Source: Agreia sp. VKM Ac-1783
GTDB lineage: Bacteria > Actinomycetota > Actinomycetes > Actinomycetales > Microbacteriaceae
Direction: 5' to 3'
NCBI RefSeq assembly: GCF_900177765.1
Contig: NZ_FXWI01000002.1
Span: 372,001-436,000, forward strand
DNA: 64,000 nucleotides
Shown here: piece after piece, positions 26,532-35,543 of the stretch
Layout of the letters: each line of letters begins with the position of its first letter
Position numbering within the stretch: the first letter of the stretch is position 1
Notes under the pieces: generated by a model
The model's database searches: none
The model's input: only the letters and a program-made list of their open reading frames with translations
Told to the model about the DNA's origin: nothing
Position numbers and translations under genes: made by a program

Positions 26532-27452
26532 ATGCCTGAACAGCAGACCATCGTCATCGCCGGCGCATCCGGCATGATCGGCACCGAACTGACCCGGCAA
26601 CTCGAGGCTGCCGGGCACCTGGTGATCCGGCTCGTGAGGCGCCCGACACATCACCCGAAGGAACGCCAGTGGGATCCTGAGGTGTCGTGGCTCAACGTCG
26701 CCACCGTCGACGCCGCCGACGTCATCGTGAACCTGTCCGGCGCATCCATCTCACGGCTGCCGTGGACGCTGCCCTACAAGAAGCAGATCCTGTCGTCGCG
26801 GCTCCAGGCCACGAATACGATCACGACGGCGATCTCCAAATCTTCGTCTCCCCCGCACACCCTGGTGAATGGGTCGGCTGTCGGCTTCTACGGAGATCGA
26901 CCCGGCGAGATCCTGACCGAGTCGTCTGTGCAGGGCACCGGCTTTCTCGCCAAGGTCGTCGAGGCGTGGGAACGCGCGGCCGCCAAAGCATCGCCGACCA
27001 CGCGCGTGGTCATGGCACGAACCGGCCTCGTGCTCGGCAACGGCGGCGCATTGAAGCCGCTGGAGATGCTCGCCCGCCTGGGCGTGGCGGGGCCCCTCGG
27101 CTCCGGCACGCAGATCTGGCCGTGGATCAGCCTCCATGATGAGGCGGCCGCGATCGCTCATCTGGCACTCGGCTCGTCGCTCGCCGGCCCGGTGAATCTC
27201 GCCGCCCCACGTCCGGTGACGGCGACCGAGCTCTCCGAGACCCTCGCTCGCTCGCTCAATCGACCGTTCTGGCTCCCGGCTCCGAGCTGGGCTATCAAGG
27301 CCGCCTTGGCCGACGCAGGAAAAGAGTTGCTCCTGTCAGACCAGAACGTGTCATCGCAGCTCCTGGTCGCAGACGGCTTCGGCTTTCGTGACCAGAACGT
27401 CGATGACGGCATCGAAGCCGCGTTGTCGGCGTCTCATCACGTGGCGCGCTGA
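26532..27452 (+). CDS. TIGR01777/YfcH-type NAD-dependent epimerase-like protein
   Basis: 306 residues. An extended short-chain-dehydrogenase fold begins with VIAGASGMIGTELTRQLEAAGH (nucleotide loop). The family's own motifs are present: NLSGASI, NGSAVGFYGDRPGEILTE and LVLGNGGALKPL, plus a C-terminal domain with LLSDQNVSSQLL. The substrate is unknown for this group; some relatives (SulA/cell-division-inhibitor name) are historical. GGAGAGG precedes the ATG. It is divergent from the leuA leader, with 94 bp between. Confidence 0.9.
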   Translation: MPEQQTIVIAGASGMIGTELTRQLEAAGHLVIRLVRRPTHHPKERQWDPEVSWLNVATVDAADVIVNLSGASISRLPWTLPYKKQILSSRLQATNTITTAISKSSSPPHTLVNGSAVGFYGDRPGEILTESSVQGTGFLAKVVEAWERAAAKASPTTRVVMARTGLVLGNGGALKPLEMLARLGVAGPLGSGTQIWPWISLHDEAAAIAHLALGSSLAGPVNLAAPRPVTATELSETLARSLNRPFWLPAPSWAIKAALADAGKELLLSDQNVSSQLLVADGFGFRDQNVDDGIEAALSASHHVAR

Positions 27453-27459
27453 GCGGCGC

Positions 27460-27903
27460 TCAGGCGGCCTGCCTGTTCAGCGCGATGGCACGACGCAGAG
27501 CAGCCCGCGCCCTACGACGGTCGCCGCTCGCGTCGTAGGCGAGACCGAGCCTGAACCAGGCGCGCCAACTCTCGGGGGCCGCATCGACCTCTGCCCGGTA
27601 GCGATCGAACTCGGCATCGGCGGCCGCTCTGTCGGGTCGGCCGCTGGGCCTCTTCGGAAGGTCGTCCTCGGGCAGAGAATCCTCGGCCTCGAGGTCTTTG
27701 GCCAGGCGCTCCGTGCGGATACCGAACAGCAACTCTCGCATCAGCGCCCAGGCCGCGATGAGCGGAAAGACGATGAGCGCCACCCCCAGGCCGATGGCGA
27801 CCGGCTGTCCTGTTGCGACAAGACGCACCGATCGGTCGACCACGAGGATCAGGTAGAGGGCCAGGAGCACGGCCATCGACCATGCGGCGATACGGCCTTT
27901 CAC
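27460..27903 (-). CDS. Two-helix membrane protein with a single C-terminal TPR-like unit
   Basis: 147 residues. Two hydrophobic helices (about 8-30 and 38-58) are followed by an acidic linker (LEAEDSLPEDDLP) and a C-terminal segment, WRAWFRLGLAYDASGDRRRARAALRRAIAL, which matches one tetratricopeptide repeat (quoted for its W, LG, Y, G, A pattern). It may be a membrane-tethered scaffold. It lies downstream of dapB on the same strand with a 34-bp gap. No family name assigned. Confidence 0.72.
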   Translation of the reverse strand: MKGRIAAWSMAVLLALYLILVVDRSVRLVATGQPVAIGLGVALIVFPLIAAWALMRELLFGIRTERLAKDLEAEDSLPEDDLPKRPSGRPDRAAADAEFDRYRAEVDAAPESWRAWFRLGLAYDASGDRRRARAALRRAIALNRQAA

Positions 27904-27937
27904 GTCGTCGCTCGCGACAGAGACGGATGCCGGCGGC

Positions 27938-28681
27938 TCATCGCTCGCCCGCGGTCAGATCGATGAGCTTGTCGAGGCCGACCACGACGCCCCTCGCCTG
28001 AGTCGCCGCGCGCAGCGCGATGGCGATCCCCGCTTCGTACGCGCTCGGCGACAGAGTGTCATGACTGATGGTGAGCACCTCTCCGACACCGCCGAGGATC
28101 ACGTCCTGCTTCGCGACGACACCCTGCAGACGCAGGCTGTGGATCGGAACGCTGGCGACCTGCTGGCCTCTGGCGCGCTGGTCGGTGTGGGGAGCCGACA
28201 CGGGACCCAACGCTCCACGCGCAGCGGCGATGAGTTCTGCCGTTCTGACCGATGTTCCCGAGGGCGAGTCGATCTTGGTGGCGTGGTGCGCCTCGACGAT
28301 CTCTATCGAATCGTAGAAACGGGCCGCCATCGCCGCGAACGAGCTTGCGAGGACCGAACCCACAGAGAAGTTCGGGATGATCACGGCGCCGAGCTCTGGA
28401 CTGTCGACCAGACGACGCTCCAGACCTCTGATGCGATCGGCCGACCATCCTGACGTTCCGACCAGCACAGGGATGCCGTGAGACAGCGCGTAGTCGACGA
28501 TCGAATGCGACACGGCTGGCACTGTGACATCGACCGCGAGATCGGCGCCGACCATGTCGGACAGATCACCCGTAGAGCCGATCTGCGCGAAGACCTCGAA
28601 TCCCTCGGTCTCGTCGACGATTCTCGTAAAGAGCTGCCCCATTCGGCCGGATGCGCCGACGACGGCGACCTTCGTAGTCAT
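27938..28681 (-). CDS. dapB: 4-hydroxy-tetrahydrodipicolinate reductase
   Basis: 247 residues. It reduces the DapA product in the lysine/diaminopimelate pathway, feeding peptidoglycan. The NAD(P) loop is VAVVGASGRMGQLF. The catalytic signature EAHHATKIDSPSGT (two His, Lys, and the SGT phosphate-like loop) is intact. The C-terminal part is shortened in loop regions, as in other actinobacterial DapB. The ATG is preceded at 6 nt by TAGATT with no Shine-Dalgarno, predicting a leaderless transcript; the GNAT gene diverges 44 bp away. Confidence 0.96.
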   Translation of the reverse strand: MTTKVAVVGASGRMGQLFTRIVDETEGFEVFAQIGSTGDLSDMVGADLAVDVTVPAVSHSIVDYALSHGIPVLVGTSGWSADRIRGLERRLVDSPELGAVIIPNFSVGSVLASSFAAMAARFYDSIEIVEAHHATKIDSPSGTSVRTAELIAAARGALGPVSAPHTDQRARGQQVASVPIHSLRLQGVVAKQDVILGGVGEVLTISHDTLSPSAYEAGIAIALRAATQARGVVVGLDKLIDLTAGER

Positions 28682-28693
28682 GGCACCAATCTA
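28682..28693 (-). promoter_or_regulatory. Leaderless-type -10 box for dapB
   Basis: TAGATT (28688-28693, minus strand), 6 nt, ATG. Confidence 0.5.
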
Positions 28694-28713
28694 CCAACGC
28701 CGGTCTCCTCCCC

Positions 28714-28725
28714 TAGCCTTGACCC
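28714..28725 (+). promoter_or_regulatory. Leaderless-type -10 box for the GNAT gene
   Basis: TAGCCT (28714-28719), 6 nt, ATG 28726. Confidence 0.5.
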
Positions 28726-29199
28726 ATGGATATCCGCGAGGCCCGCACGGATTCGCCCGAGGCGCACCGACTGCTGACCGACTACTTCACGTGGCGCGCG
28801 AGCGAGTTCCCTCCGGCGCAGGGGGCCTACACGATCACGTATCCCGATCCGAGCGCTTTCATCGCGCCCGATGGCGCGTTTCTCATCGCCGTCGACGAAG
28901 AACCCGTCGGATGCGGTGGGATCCGACGCATCGCACCCGATGATGCCGGGCGCGTGCGATTCGAGGTCAAGCATCTCTGGCTCGCGCCCTCCAGCCGCGG
29001 TCGAGGGCTGGCCACGGCGATGATGGACGAACTCGAGTCGCGGGCGCGATCCTTCGGGGCGGAGATGATGGTGCTCGACACTCATCACACGCTCACGGGC
29101 GCCGCGCGTCTCTACGCCGCCCGGTCCTACGTGCCCGTGGAGGCATACAACGAGAACCCGAATGCCACCGTCTGGTACGCCAAGGATCTCGGCGTCTAG
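28726..29199 (+). CDS. GNAT-family N-acetyltransferase
   Basis: 157 residues. The acetyl-CoA pyrophosphate loop is visible as SRGRGLATAMMDELE (motif A, Q/RxxGxG/A pattern) near residue 90, preceded by the VKHLWLAP strand. A C-terminal TGAARLYAARSYVPVEAYNENP matches motif B of small GNAT enzymes. The acceptor is unknown. Its TAG stop and the TAG stop of the opposing phosphatase gene share the palindrome CTAG. Confidence 0.9.
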   Translation: MDIREARTDSPEAHRLLTDYFTWRASEFPPAQGAYTITYPDPSAFIAPDGAFLIAVDEEPVGCGGIRRIAPDDAGRVRFEVKHLWLAPSSRGRGLATAMMDELESRARSFGAEMMVLDTHHTLTGAARLYAARSYVPVEAYNENPNATVWYAKDLGV

Positions 29200-29798
29200 T
29201 ACGGCTGCGACTCGGGAAGGCCCGTTCGGAGCTCGACCGGAAGGTGACCCAGGTCGTTGTGTGTCACGAGTTCCGGCAGTCTTCCCGCCTTCACGTTGAT
29301 GATCGTGAGGCCGCAGTTCGCCTGGTTCACGCCCACCCAGCGCCAGTCCGGAGCACCCATGGCCTCGCGCACGAGCCATCCGATCACGAAGTTGTGCGTG
29401 ATCAAGAGGTCGTTCGTCGTCTCACGCGTCGGCGAGAGGAACTCCGCGACGGCGTCGGCCATCTGCGCCCTGCCCGCGTCGACCTGTTCGATCGTCACCG
29501 AGTTGAAGAACGGCTGGAACGAGTGGGGCATCTGCGGCGAGTACCCCGTGGGTACGCAGTCGAAGAGCAGCGCCGTGGGCTCCGGCTGGAGCGCCGGCAG
29601 ATGGGCGGCCATGATCGTGGCCGTGTCCTCTGCGCGTTGCAGCGGGGAGTGCCAGACGTTCGTAAAGGGCACACCGCCGAGACGCTCCGCGACGAGTCGC
29701 GCCTGGCGCTGACCGCGAGGCGAGAGCGGCCCGTCGTCCATGCCGTACTCGGCGTCCTGCTGCTCGCCGTGTCGAACGAGATAGAGCGTGCGGGTCAC
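29196..29798 (-). CDS. Histidine phosphatase superfamily protein
   Basis: 200 residues. The catalytic motif LVRHGEQ is at residues 6-12 (phospho-accepting His9), the second Arg/His pair in NVWHSPLQRAEDTA, and the distal His in LLITHNFVIGWLV. Members are phosphoglycerate-mutase-like or broad phosphatases; the substrate is unknown. The ATG overlaps the M16 peptidase stop by 4 nt, so it is coupled to that gene. Confidence 0.9.
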   Translation of the reverse strand: MTRTLYLVRHGEQQDAEYGMDDGPLSPRGQRQARLVAERLGGVPFTNVWHSPLQRAEDTATIMAAHLPALQPEPTALLFDCVPTGYSPQMPHSFQPFFNSVTIEQVDAGRAQMADAVAEFLSPTRETTNDLLITHNFVIGWLVREAMGAPDWRWVGVNQANCGLTIINVKAGRLPELVTHNDLGHLPVELRTGLPESQPY

Positions 29799-31192
29799 GA
29801 CGCTGCCCCCTCGAGGATCGAGCCGAGGCCGTCGAAGGCGTTCTCGGAGATGGCTCCGACGGCCGAGATGGAGATCGGACGGGAGGCGATGTCGCGAGCG
29901 AGACTCTGCACGTCTGACGGTGTCACTCGGTCGAGGCGTCTGAGCGCCTCGTCGAGGTCGACGAACTCGCCCTGGGTTATCTCGGCGCGCCCGAGCCGCG
30001 ACATCCGGGTGTCAGAATCTTCGAGGGCGAGGGCGGCCGAGCCCGACAGCTGACCGTGGGCGCGCCGCAACTCCTCGTCGGTGATCCCGCCGTCGGCGAG
30101 CAGCTGGAGCTGCTCGATCATCAGCTCGGCGACGTCGCCGACGCGCGCCGGCGTGCATCCCGCGTTCATGCCGAAGACACCGGCGTCGGAGTAAGACGGG
30201 GCGAACGAGTAGACGGAGTAGGCGAGGCCACGCTTCTCGCGGATCTCCTGGAAGAGTCTCGACGACATGCCTCCGCCGAACGCCGAACCCAGCACGCTGA
30301 GGGCCGATCGGCGCTCGTCGTTGGCCGTGAATCCGGAGGTTCCGACGATCAGACTCGCCTGCTCATTCGGACGTTGCACAACGACCAAAGGCGCGCCGCG
30401 GTGGATCTCGACTCCGGCCGACCCCCGTCGTGCGACAGGTTCGGCAACGCGCTCGAGGTCCCAGCCTGCGGCGGTCAGCGCCGTCGTGACCCGCGCGACG
30501 AGCTCATCGTGGTCGACTGCACCGGCGGCGGTGATCACGAGATCTTGCGGGCGGTAGTTCTCGAGGTAGTGCTGCCACACGGCGTCACGCGTGACCTCGC
30601 GGATCGCATCGGCGCTGCCGCCCACGGGGCGTCCGAGAGGATGATCACCGAGCACCGCCTCGAAGAATCGTTCTCCAGCCACGTCGGACGGATCGTCCGA
30701 CGCCTCGGCGAGTTCTTCGAGAATCACGCCGCGTTCCGTCTCGAACTCGCCTCGCTCGATCAGCGACGACGTGAGCATGTCGGCGATGACATCGACCGCC
30801 ATGGGCAGATCTTTGTCACGGACCTTGGCGTAGTAGCAGGTGTACTCCTTGCTGGTCGCGGCGTTGTGCTCGCCGCCCACGGCATCGAAGGCGACGGCTA
30901 TATCGAGGGCTGATCTCGTCGGCGTGCCTTTGAACAGCAGATGTTCCAGAAAATGCGTGGAGCCGTAGCGCGAGGGCAGTGCTGGAGCGGTGGGCGTGGC
31001 CAGCACACTGCCGAGCTCGTCTCGAGAGCCGACGGCGACCCAGTATCCGACGGTGGCGCTCTGCGCGCCCGGCATCTTCTCGGTGAGGATGCGCACCCCC
31101 GACGGAAGAATGGTTCGGCGGACCAGAGACCCTCCAGACGCTTCGACACGGAGTTCGGGCAGGTTCAGAGGGAGGGGCACGGCGTTGTTCAT
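29795..31192 (-). CDS. M16-family zinc metallopeptidase
   Basis: 465 residues, two M16 lobes. The inverted zinc motif HFLEH is at residues 80-84 (His80, Glu83, His84), with the third ligand region ERGVILEELAEA about 75 residues later. The C-terminal lobe has the RGLAYSVYSF segment near residue 310. This peptidase, often downstream of pnp and upstream of dapB in actinobacteria, resembles mitochondrial processing peptidase beta; its substrates are unclear. TAGGCT lies 7 nt before the ATG. Confidence 0.93.
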   Translation of the reverse strand: MNNAVPLPLNLPELRVEASGGSLVRRTILPSGVRILTEKMPGAQSATVGYWVAVGSRDELGSVLATPTAPALPSRYGSTHFLEHLLFKGTPTRSALDIAVAFDAVGGEHNAATSKEYTCYYAKVRDKDLPMAVDVIADMLTSSLIERGEFETERGVILEELAEASDDPSDVAGERFFEAVLGDHPLGRPVGGSADAIREVTRDAVWQHYLENYRPQDLVITAAGAVDHDELVARVTTALTAAGWDLERVAEPVARRGSAGVEIHRGAPLVVVQRPNEQASLIVGTSGFTANDERRSALSVLGSAFGGGMSSRLFQEIREKRGLAYSVYSFAPSYSDAGVFGMNAGCTPARVGDVAELMIEQLQLLADGGITDEELRRAHGQLSGSAALALEDSDTRMSRLGRAEITQGEFVDLDEALRRLDRVTPSDVQSLARDIASRPISISAVGAISENAFDGLGSILEGAAS

Positions 31193-31205
31193 CGCGCCCA
31201 GCCTA
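31193..31205 (-). promoter_or_regulatory. Leaderless-type -10 box for the M16 peptidase gene
   Basis: TAGGCT (31200-31205, minus strand), 7 nt, ATG. The box lies in the 15 bp after the upstream aldo/keto reductase stop. Confidence 0.45.
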
Positions 31206-31207
31206 TG

Positions 31208-32140
31208 TCACTCAGACGCGCGATCGAGGGCCATGAGCTGGTGCGGCTCGAGAACCAGATCGGGGGATGCGACGAGTTCGGCGACCTGCTCGGCCGACGC
31301 CGCCCGCACCACGGGGGCGATCACGTTGGGTTTCGACCGCACCCATGCGAGGGCGCACGCTGCCAGCGAGACGTTCTGCTCGGCCGCGACCTGTTCGAGT
31401 GCTTTCAGCACGCGGAATCCGTCGCGGCCGACATGCGATGCGGCGTCGGCGAACATGCTCGACTCCGGCACATCCGCTCTGACCCGGTAGTTGCCGGTCA
31501 AGAAACCGTTTGCCAGGGGCAGTCGGGCGAAGATGCCGATATTGAGGGATCTGACCGCGGGAAGGAGGTCGTGCTCGACGGGCCGTCTCGTCATCAGACT
31601 GTACGGGCTGAACACCGCCCGGAAGCGTGGGAGGTTGTTGTCGTCGGCGAGCTGCCGGGCCTGGAGGAGACGGGCCCCGGAGTACGCCGACGCCGCCAGC
31701 GCGCGCACCTTGCCACTCGCGATCAGCTCGGAGGCAGCGGCCAGACTCTCCTCCAGTGGGGTGTGAGGATGCTCGCCGTCGAAGGAGAGCAGATCGAGGT
31801 GATCGGTCTGGAGACGCTCGAGACTCGCCTCCGTCGCCGTCACGATATCGTCGGCCGACAGGCCTGGCGCATCCGGATGACGGCCGATCTTCGTGGCGAG
31901 GAAGACCCGGGAGCGCGCTTTCCTGCTGCGCACCCAGTTGCCGATCATGATCTCGCTGCGACCCCCGGCGTAGTGATCGGCCGTCGAGATGAGCCGGCCC
32001 CCGGCTGCGTGAAACGCGTCGAGAGCCTCGGCTGTCGCGGACACGCCGGACGCCCATCCGAAGACGTTTCCGTCGATCGCGAGCCGGAAACGGGAAGGAG
32101 GCGTGCCGGTGCTGGTAGTGGCGTCGTTGTTCGGCGTCAT
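31208..32140 (-). CDS. Aldo/keto reductase-like protein with altered catalytic residues
   Basis: 310 residues with the (beta/alpha)8 layout of the AKR family. Aligned to the usual F-D-T-A-x-x-Y-G-x-G-R-S-E motif, it reads I-S-T-A-D-H-Y-A-G-G-R-S-E, so the catalytic Asp is Ser52 while Tyr57 remains. Lys84 (LATKIG) is kept. The usual D-L-Y-Q-x-H is D-L-L-S-F-D, so the catalytic His is Asp121. Two of the four tetrad residues are therefore replaced; it may bind NADPH without normal reductase activity. TACACT lies 6 nt before the ATG. Confidence 0.85.
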   Translation of the reverse strand: MTPNNDATTSTGTPPSRFRLAIDGNVFGWASGVSATAEALDAFHAAGGRLISTADHYAGGRSEIMIGNWVRSRKARSRVFLATKIGRHPDAPGLSADDIVTATEASLERLQTDHLDLLSFDGEHPHTPLEESLAAASELIASGKVRALAASAYSGARLLQARQLADDNNLPRFRAVFSPYSLMTRRPVEHDLLPAVRSLNIGIFARLPLANGFLTGNYRVRADVPESSMFADAASHVGRDGFRVLKALEQVAAEQNVSLAACALAWVRSKPNVIAPVVRAASAEQVAELVASPDLVLEPHQLMALDRASE

Positions 32141-32152
32141 GAGGGCAGTGTA
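32141..32152 (-). promoter_or_regulatory. Leaderless-type -10 box for the AKR-like gene
   Basis: TACACT (32147-32152, minus strand), 6 nt, ATG. Confidence 0.45.
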
Positions 32153-32172
32153 GTTGTGAGAAGGGCGAAACG

Positions 32173-32210
32173 ACGAAGGCCCGCCCCACCGGAGTGGGAC
32201 GGGCCTTCGT
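32173..32210 (-). terminator. Terminator downstream of pnp
   Basis: ACGAAGGCCCG with CGGGCCTTCGT (32173-32183 and 32200-32210), extended by an inner CCCCAC/GTGGG stem. It starts about 10 bp after the pnp stop. The T run on the minus strand is weak. Confidence 0.75.
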
Positions 32211-32219
32211 TCTGGGTGA

Positions 32220-34493
32220 CTAGCCTTCGGCCGGAGCCTCGGGGCCCTCGCTGGCTGCAGCGGAGCCTTCGGTGTCGGCTTCGTCGGCGACGACGGGAGC
32301 GAGCGACAGCTTTCCGCGGTCGTCGATCTTCGTGATCTCGACCAGGATCTTCTGGCCGACGCCGAGCACGTCTTCGACGTTCTCTACGCGCTTGCCACCG
32401 GCGAGCTTGCGCACCTCGGAGATGTGCAGCAGGCCGTCCTTGCCCGGGAGCAGCGACACGAACGCACCGAACGTCGCGATCTTGACGACGGTTCCGAGGA
32501 ACTGCTCGCCGACCTCGGGGTTGGTCGGGTTGGCGATCGCGTTGACCTGGGCACGGGCGGCCTCGGCAGACGGACCGTCGACGGCACCGATGTACACGGT
32601 TCCGTCTTCCTCGATCGAGATGTCGGCGCCGGTCTCGTCTTGAATCGAGTTGATCGTCTTGCCCTTCGGGCCGATCAGCTCACCGATCTTGTCTACCGGG
32701 ATCTGAACGCTGATGACGCGCGGCGCGGTCGGCGCCATCTCGTCGGGCGCATCGATCGCGGAGTTGATGACGTTGAGGATCGCGGTACGCGCGGCCTTCG
32801 CCTGCTTCAGGGCGCCATCGAGCACACTCGTCGGCAGACCGTCGAGCTTCGTGTCGAGCTGGATCGCGGTGATGAAATCACTCGTTCCGGCGACCTTGAA
32901 GTCCATGTCGCCGAGCGCGTCTTCGGCACCGAGGATGTCGGTGAGCGCCGCGTAGCGGGTCTCTCCGTCGATGGTGTCGGAGACGAGACCCATGGCGATA
33001 CCCGCAACAGGTGCACGCAGCGGCACACCGGCGTTGAGCAGCGACAGGGTCGAGGCGCAGACGGAACCCATCGACGTGGAGCCGTTGGATCCGAGAGCCT
33101 CGGAGACCTGGCGGATTGCGTAGGGGAACTCGTCGCGGCTCGGGAGCACGGGTGCGATGGCGCGCTCGGCCAGGAAGCCGTGCCCGATCTCGCGGCGCTT
33201 CGGTGAACCCACACGACCCGTCTCTCCGGTGGAGTACGGCGGGAAGTTGTAGTGGTGCAGGTAGCGCTTCTTCTTGATCGGGCTCAGTGAGTCGATCTGC
33301 TGCTCCATCTTGAGCATGTTCAGCGTGGTGACGCCCAGGATCTGGGTCTCACCGCGCTGGAAGATGGCGGAACCGTGCACGCGCGGGATGACCTGGACCT
33401 CGGCGTCGAGCGGACGGATGTCGGCGAGGCCACGACCGTCGATGCGGATGCCCTCGGTGAGGATGCGGCCGCGCACGACGGTCTTGGTGACCGACTTGTA
33501 TGCTGCCGAGACCATCGGCGGGATGTCGCCCAACAGCTCGCCCGCGGAGACCTTCTCGTTGATGGCGAGCTTGACGCGCTCCTTGAGAGCATCGTCGGCG
33601 TCCTGACGCTCGGTCTTGTCGGCGATCTGGTAGATCGAGACGAGCTCGTCGTATGCGAGTTCGGCGACCGCGTCGTATCCGGCCTGGCTGTAGGCGGGGA
33701 ACACCGGGTATTCGCGGACCGGCTTGTTGACCTGAGCGGCGAGCGAGGCCTGGGCCTCGACGAGCTGCTTGAGGAACGGCTTGGCAGCCTCGAGGCCCTG
33801 GGCGACGATCTCCTCGTTCGGCTTCGTGGCGCCGGCCTGAATCAGGTTCCAGCTGTTCTCGGTGGCCTCGGCCTCGACCATCATGATCGCGACGTCCTGG
33901 TTGCCCTGGGCGTCGGTGACGACGCGGCCGGCGACGGTCAGGTCGAACACGGCCTCCTCGAGCTGCGAGTACTTGGGGAAGGCGACCCACTGGTCACCGA
34001 TCAGCGCGAGGCGCACGCCGGCGATGGGGCCCGAGAACGGGATGCCCGAGATCTGGCTCGACGCGGAGGCCGCGTTGATCGCCAGGGTGTCGTAGAACTC
34101 GTCGGGCGCGATGCTGAGCACCGTGATGACGACCTGGACCTCGTTGCGGAGACCGTTGACGAACGACGGACGCAGAGGGCGGTCGATCAGGCGGCAGACC
34201 AGGATGGCCTCGGTCGAGGGGCGTCCCTCGCGACGGAAGAACGATCCGGGGATCTTTCCGGCGGCGTAGCTGCGCTCTTCGACGTCGATGGTGAGCGGGA
34301 AGAAGTCGAAGTTGTCCTTCGGGTGCTTTCCGATGCTGGTGGCACTCAGCAGCATGGTTTCCTCGTCGAGGTAGGCCGCGACCGCGCCCTGTGCCTGCTG
34401 TGCCAGACGTCCCGCTTCGAAGCGGACCGTGCGGGTGCCGAACTTGCCGTTGTCGATGACGGCTTCGGCGAATTTGATTTCTGGACCCTCCAT
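32220..34493 (-). CDS. pnp: Polyribonucleotide nucleotidyltransferase (PNPase)
   Basis: 757 residues. This 3'-5' phosphorolytic exoribonuclease has two RNase PH-like domains (about 1-230 and 330-560), a KH domain ([17 protein letters not shown] near residue 610) and an S1 domain ([20 protein letters not shown] near residue 665). In actinobacteria it also has guanosine pentaphosphate synthetase history. The ATG follows AAGGAG at a good distance, so this gene uses an ordinary leadered transcript. It is separated from rpsO by about 2.9 kb of other genes. Confidence 0.97.
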   Translation of the reverse strand: MEGPEIKFAEAVIDNGKFGTRTVRFEAGRLAQQAQGAVAAYLDEETMLLSATSIGKHPKDNFDFFPLTIDVEERSYAAGKIPGSFFRREGRPSTEAILVCRLIDRPLRPSFVNGLRNEVQVVITVLSIAPDEFYDTLAINAASASSQISGIPFSGPIAGVRLALIGDQWVAFPKYSQLEEAVFDLTVAGRVVTDAQGNQDVAIMMVEAEATENSWNLIQAGATKPNEEIVAQGLEAAKPFLKQLVEAQASLAAQVNKPVREYPVFPAYSQAGYDAVAELAYDELVSIYQIADKTERQDADDALKERVKLAINEKVSAGELLGDIPPMVSAAYKSVTKTVVRGRILTEGIRIDGRGLADIRPLDAEVQVIPRVHGSAIFQRGETQILGVTTLNMLKMEQQIDSLSPIKKKRYLHHYNFPPYSTGETGRVGSPKRREIGHGFLAERAIAPVLPSRDEFPYAIRQVSEALGSNGSTSMGSVCASTLSLLNAGVPLRAPVAGIAMGLVSDTIDGETRYAALTDILGAEDALGDMDFKVAGTSDFITAIQLDTKLDGLPTSVLDGALKQAKAARTAILNVINSAIDAPDEMAPTAPRVISVQIPVDKIGELIGPKGKTINSIQDETGADISIEEDGTVYIGAVDGPSAEAARAQVNAIANPTNPEVGEQFLGTVVKIATFGAFVSLLPGKDGLLHISEVRKLAGGKRVENVEDVLGVGQKILVEITKIDDRGKLSLAPVVADEADTEGSAAASEGPEAPAEG

Positions 34494-34864
34494 ATGGGGG
34501 TTTTCTCCTTATGTGTTGTCTCTCGCCATGCAGGCGAAGAGAATTCGCGGCCCCGTGTGGGCTCTCGCGATGCGTACAGCGGAGTGGGGTGACAGAGCGA
34601 CATGCGGGTACTCGCCTAGTGCGAGACCCGTACACGTACGCGCCTTGTCGAATCCGAGGGATTCGAGGGATTCGTCAGAACCATCAGAGCATGGGGCGCA
34701 TGTCTGGCCAACAGTAGAAAACCTCGGACCGCTTCTCACGCGTTCCGAAACCCACCACCGGTGACCAGCGTCCTGCCGGCCTGCTCCGCATTTGATGCTC
34801 GTGTATTGATTTGTTCGAGTTGCCCACGAGGGGCAACAGGCCGATCTTAGCAGGCGTGCGCTCT
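34494..34864 (-). other. 371-bp intergenic region upstream of pnp
   Basis: No convincing gene. It holds the pnp Shine-Dalgarno (AAGGAG, just before the ATG), a hairpin CGGGTACTCGC/GCGAGACCCG (34605-34615 and 34621-34630) in the likely pnp 5' leader, and a 9-bp tandem duplication CGAGGGATT at about 34655-34672. A long pnp leader with a hairpin would fit post-transcriptional autocontrol as known in E. coli, but that is inference. Confidence 0.5.
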
Positions 34865-35503
34865 CTACGGCTGGATAGCGGCGATTGCGTCATCGGCGGG
34901 TCGTCCGACCTCGACGGTGAGAGGGCGGGCGAGACGTGTGAACGGCCGCGCCGGATCGGTCAGCTTGCCGTCGCCGAAGACCCGCGCCGGTACGGTGACG
35001 AGCACGCCCCCATCGCGCAGCTTCTCGAGGGCCTGACCGATGGATGCGTCGGTGCCGCGAGGCAGGAATCCCGCGCGAGCAGGTCTCGGGCCGCCCACGA
35101 AGTACGCCTCGACACGGAGTTCGCGGCCGAGCCACCGCGTGGCGCCGGGCCAGAGAACGACGGTGAGCGCTGGATCGGTCCAGCCGAGAGCGAGGTCGAT
35201 TGAATCCTGACGCCGACTGGTCTCGTCGAGCATGAGAACTCCATCGACGGAAACGGCGCGCACATCGAAGCCGTCGAGAGTCGCGAGCCGCGATGTCGAG
35301 TTGCGCTCTCCCCCACTCCTGAACCCGAGGCGCACGAGCTGCACGACCCCCGAGAGAGCGATCACGATGGCGATCGCACCGATGATCATGCCGATCACGG
35401 GCAGACGTGCCGTTATGGATGCGGCGAGAGCTGCGACGATCACGAGGCCGAGGAGAAACGGTTCCCATACGACGACGGAGAGCTTTCGGCGAGGTGCGGG
35501 CAT
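34865..35503 (-). CDS. Membrane-anchored member of the G-F-[LV]-P-R-G family, unknown function
   Basis: 212 residues. Two adjacent hydrophobic helices (about 12-32 and 34-58) are followed by a soluble domain. Near residue 150 it has ARAGFLPRGTDASIGQALEKL, matching the core shared with the next two genes upstream on this strand (GFVPRG, then an Ala/Leu helix and a Gly turn). The C-terminal part adds a unique strand-rich extension. A TTGGAT box lies 6 nt before the ATG. The core resembles the end of HIRAN-type domains by eye; this is uncertain. Confidence 0.72.
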   Translation of the reverse strand: MPAPRRKLSVVVWEPFLLGLVIVAALAASITARLPVIGMIIGAIAIVIALSGVVQLVRLGFRSGGERNSTSRLATLDGFDVRAVSVDGVLMLDETSRRQDSIDLALGWTDPALTVVLWPGATRWLGRELRVEAYFVGGPRPARAGFLPRGTDASIGQALEKLRDGGVLVTVPARVFGDGKLTDPARPFTRLARPLTVEVGRPADDAIAAIQP

Positions 35504-35543
35504 GGTTCAATCCAAGCATGTCCGCCCTCGGTGGATGGACCGC

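Noticed and set aside
33375-34592. 405-codon plus-strand frame opposite pnp
   Set aside because: Same reasoning: runs antisense through PNPase, no motifs, no Shine-Dalgarno or promoter-like box.
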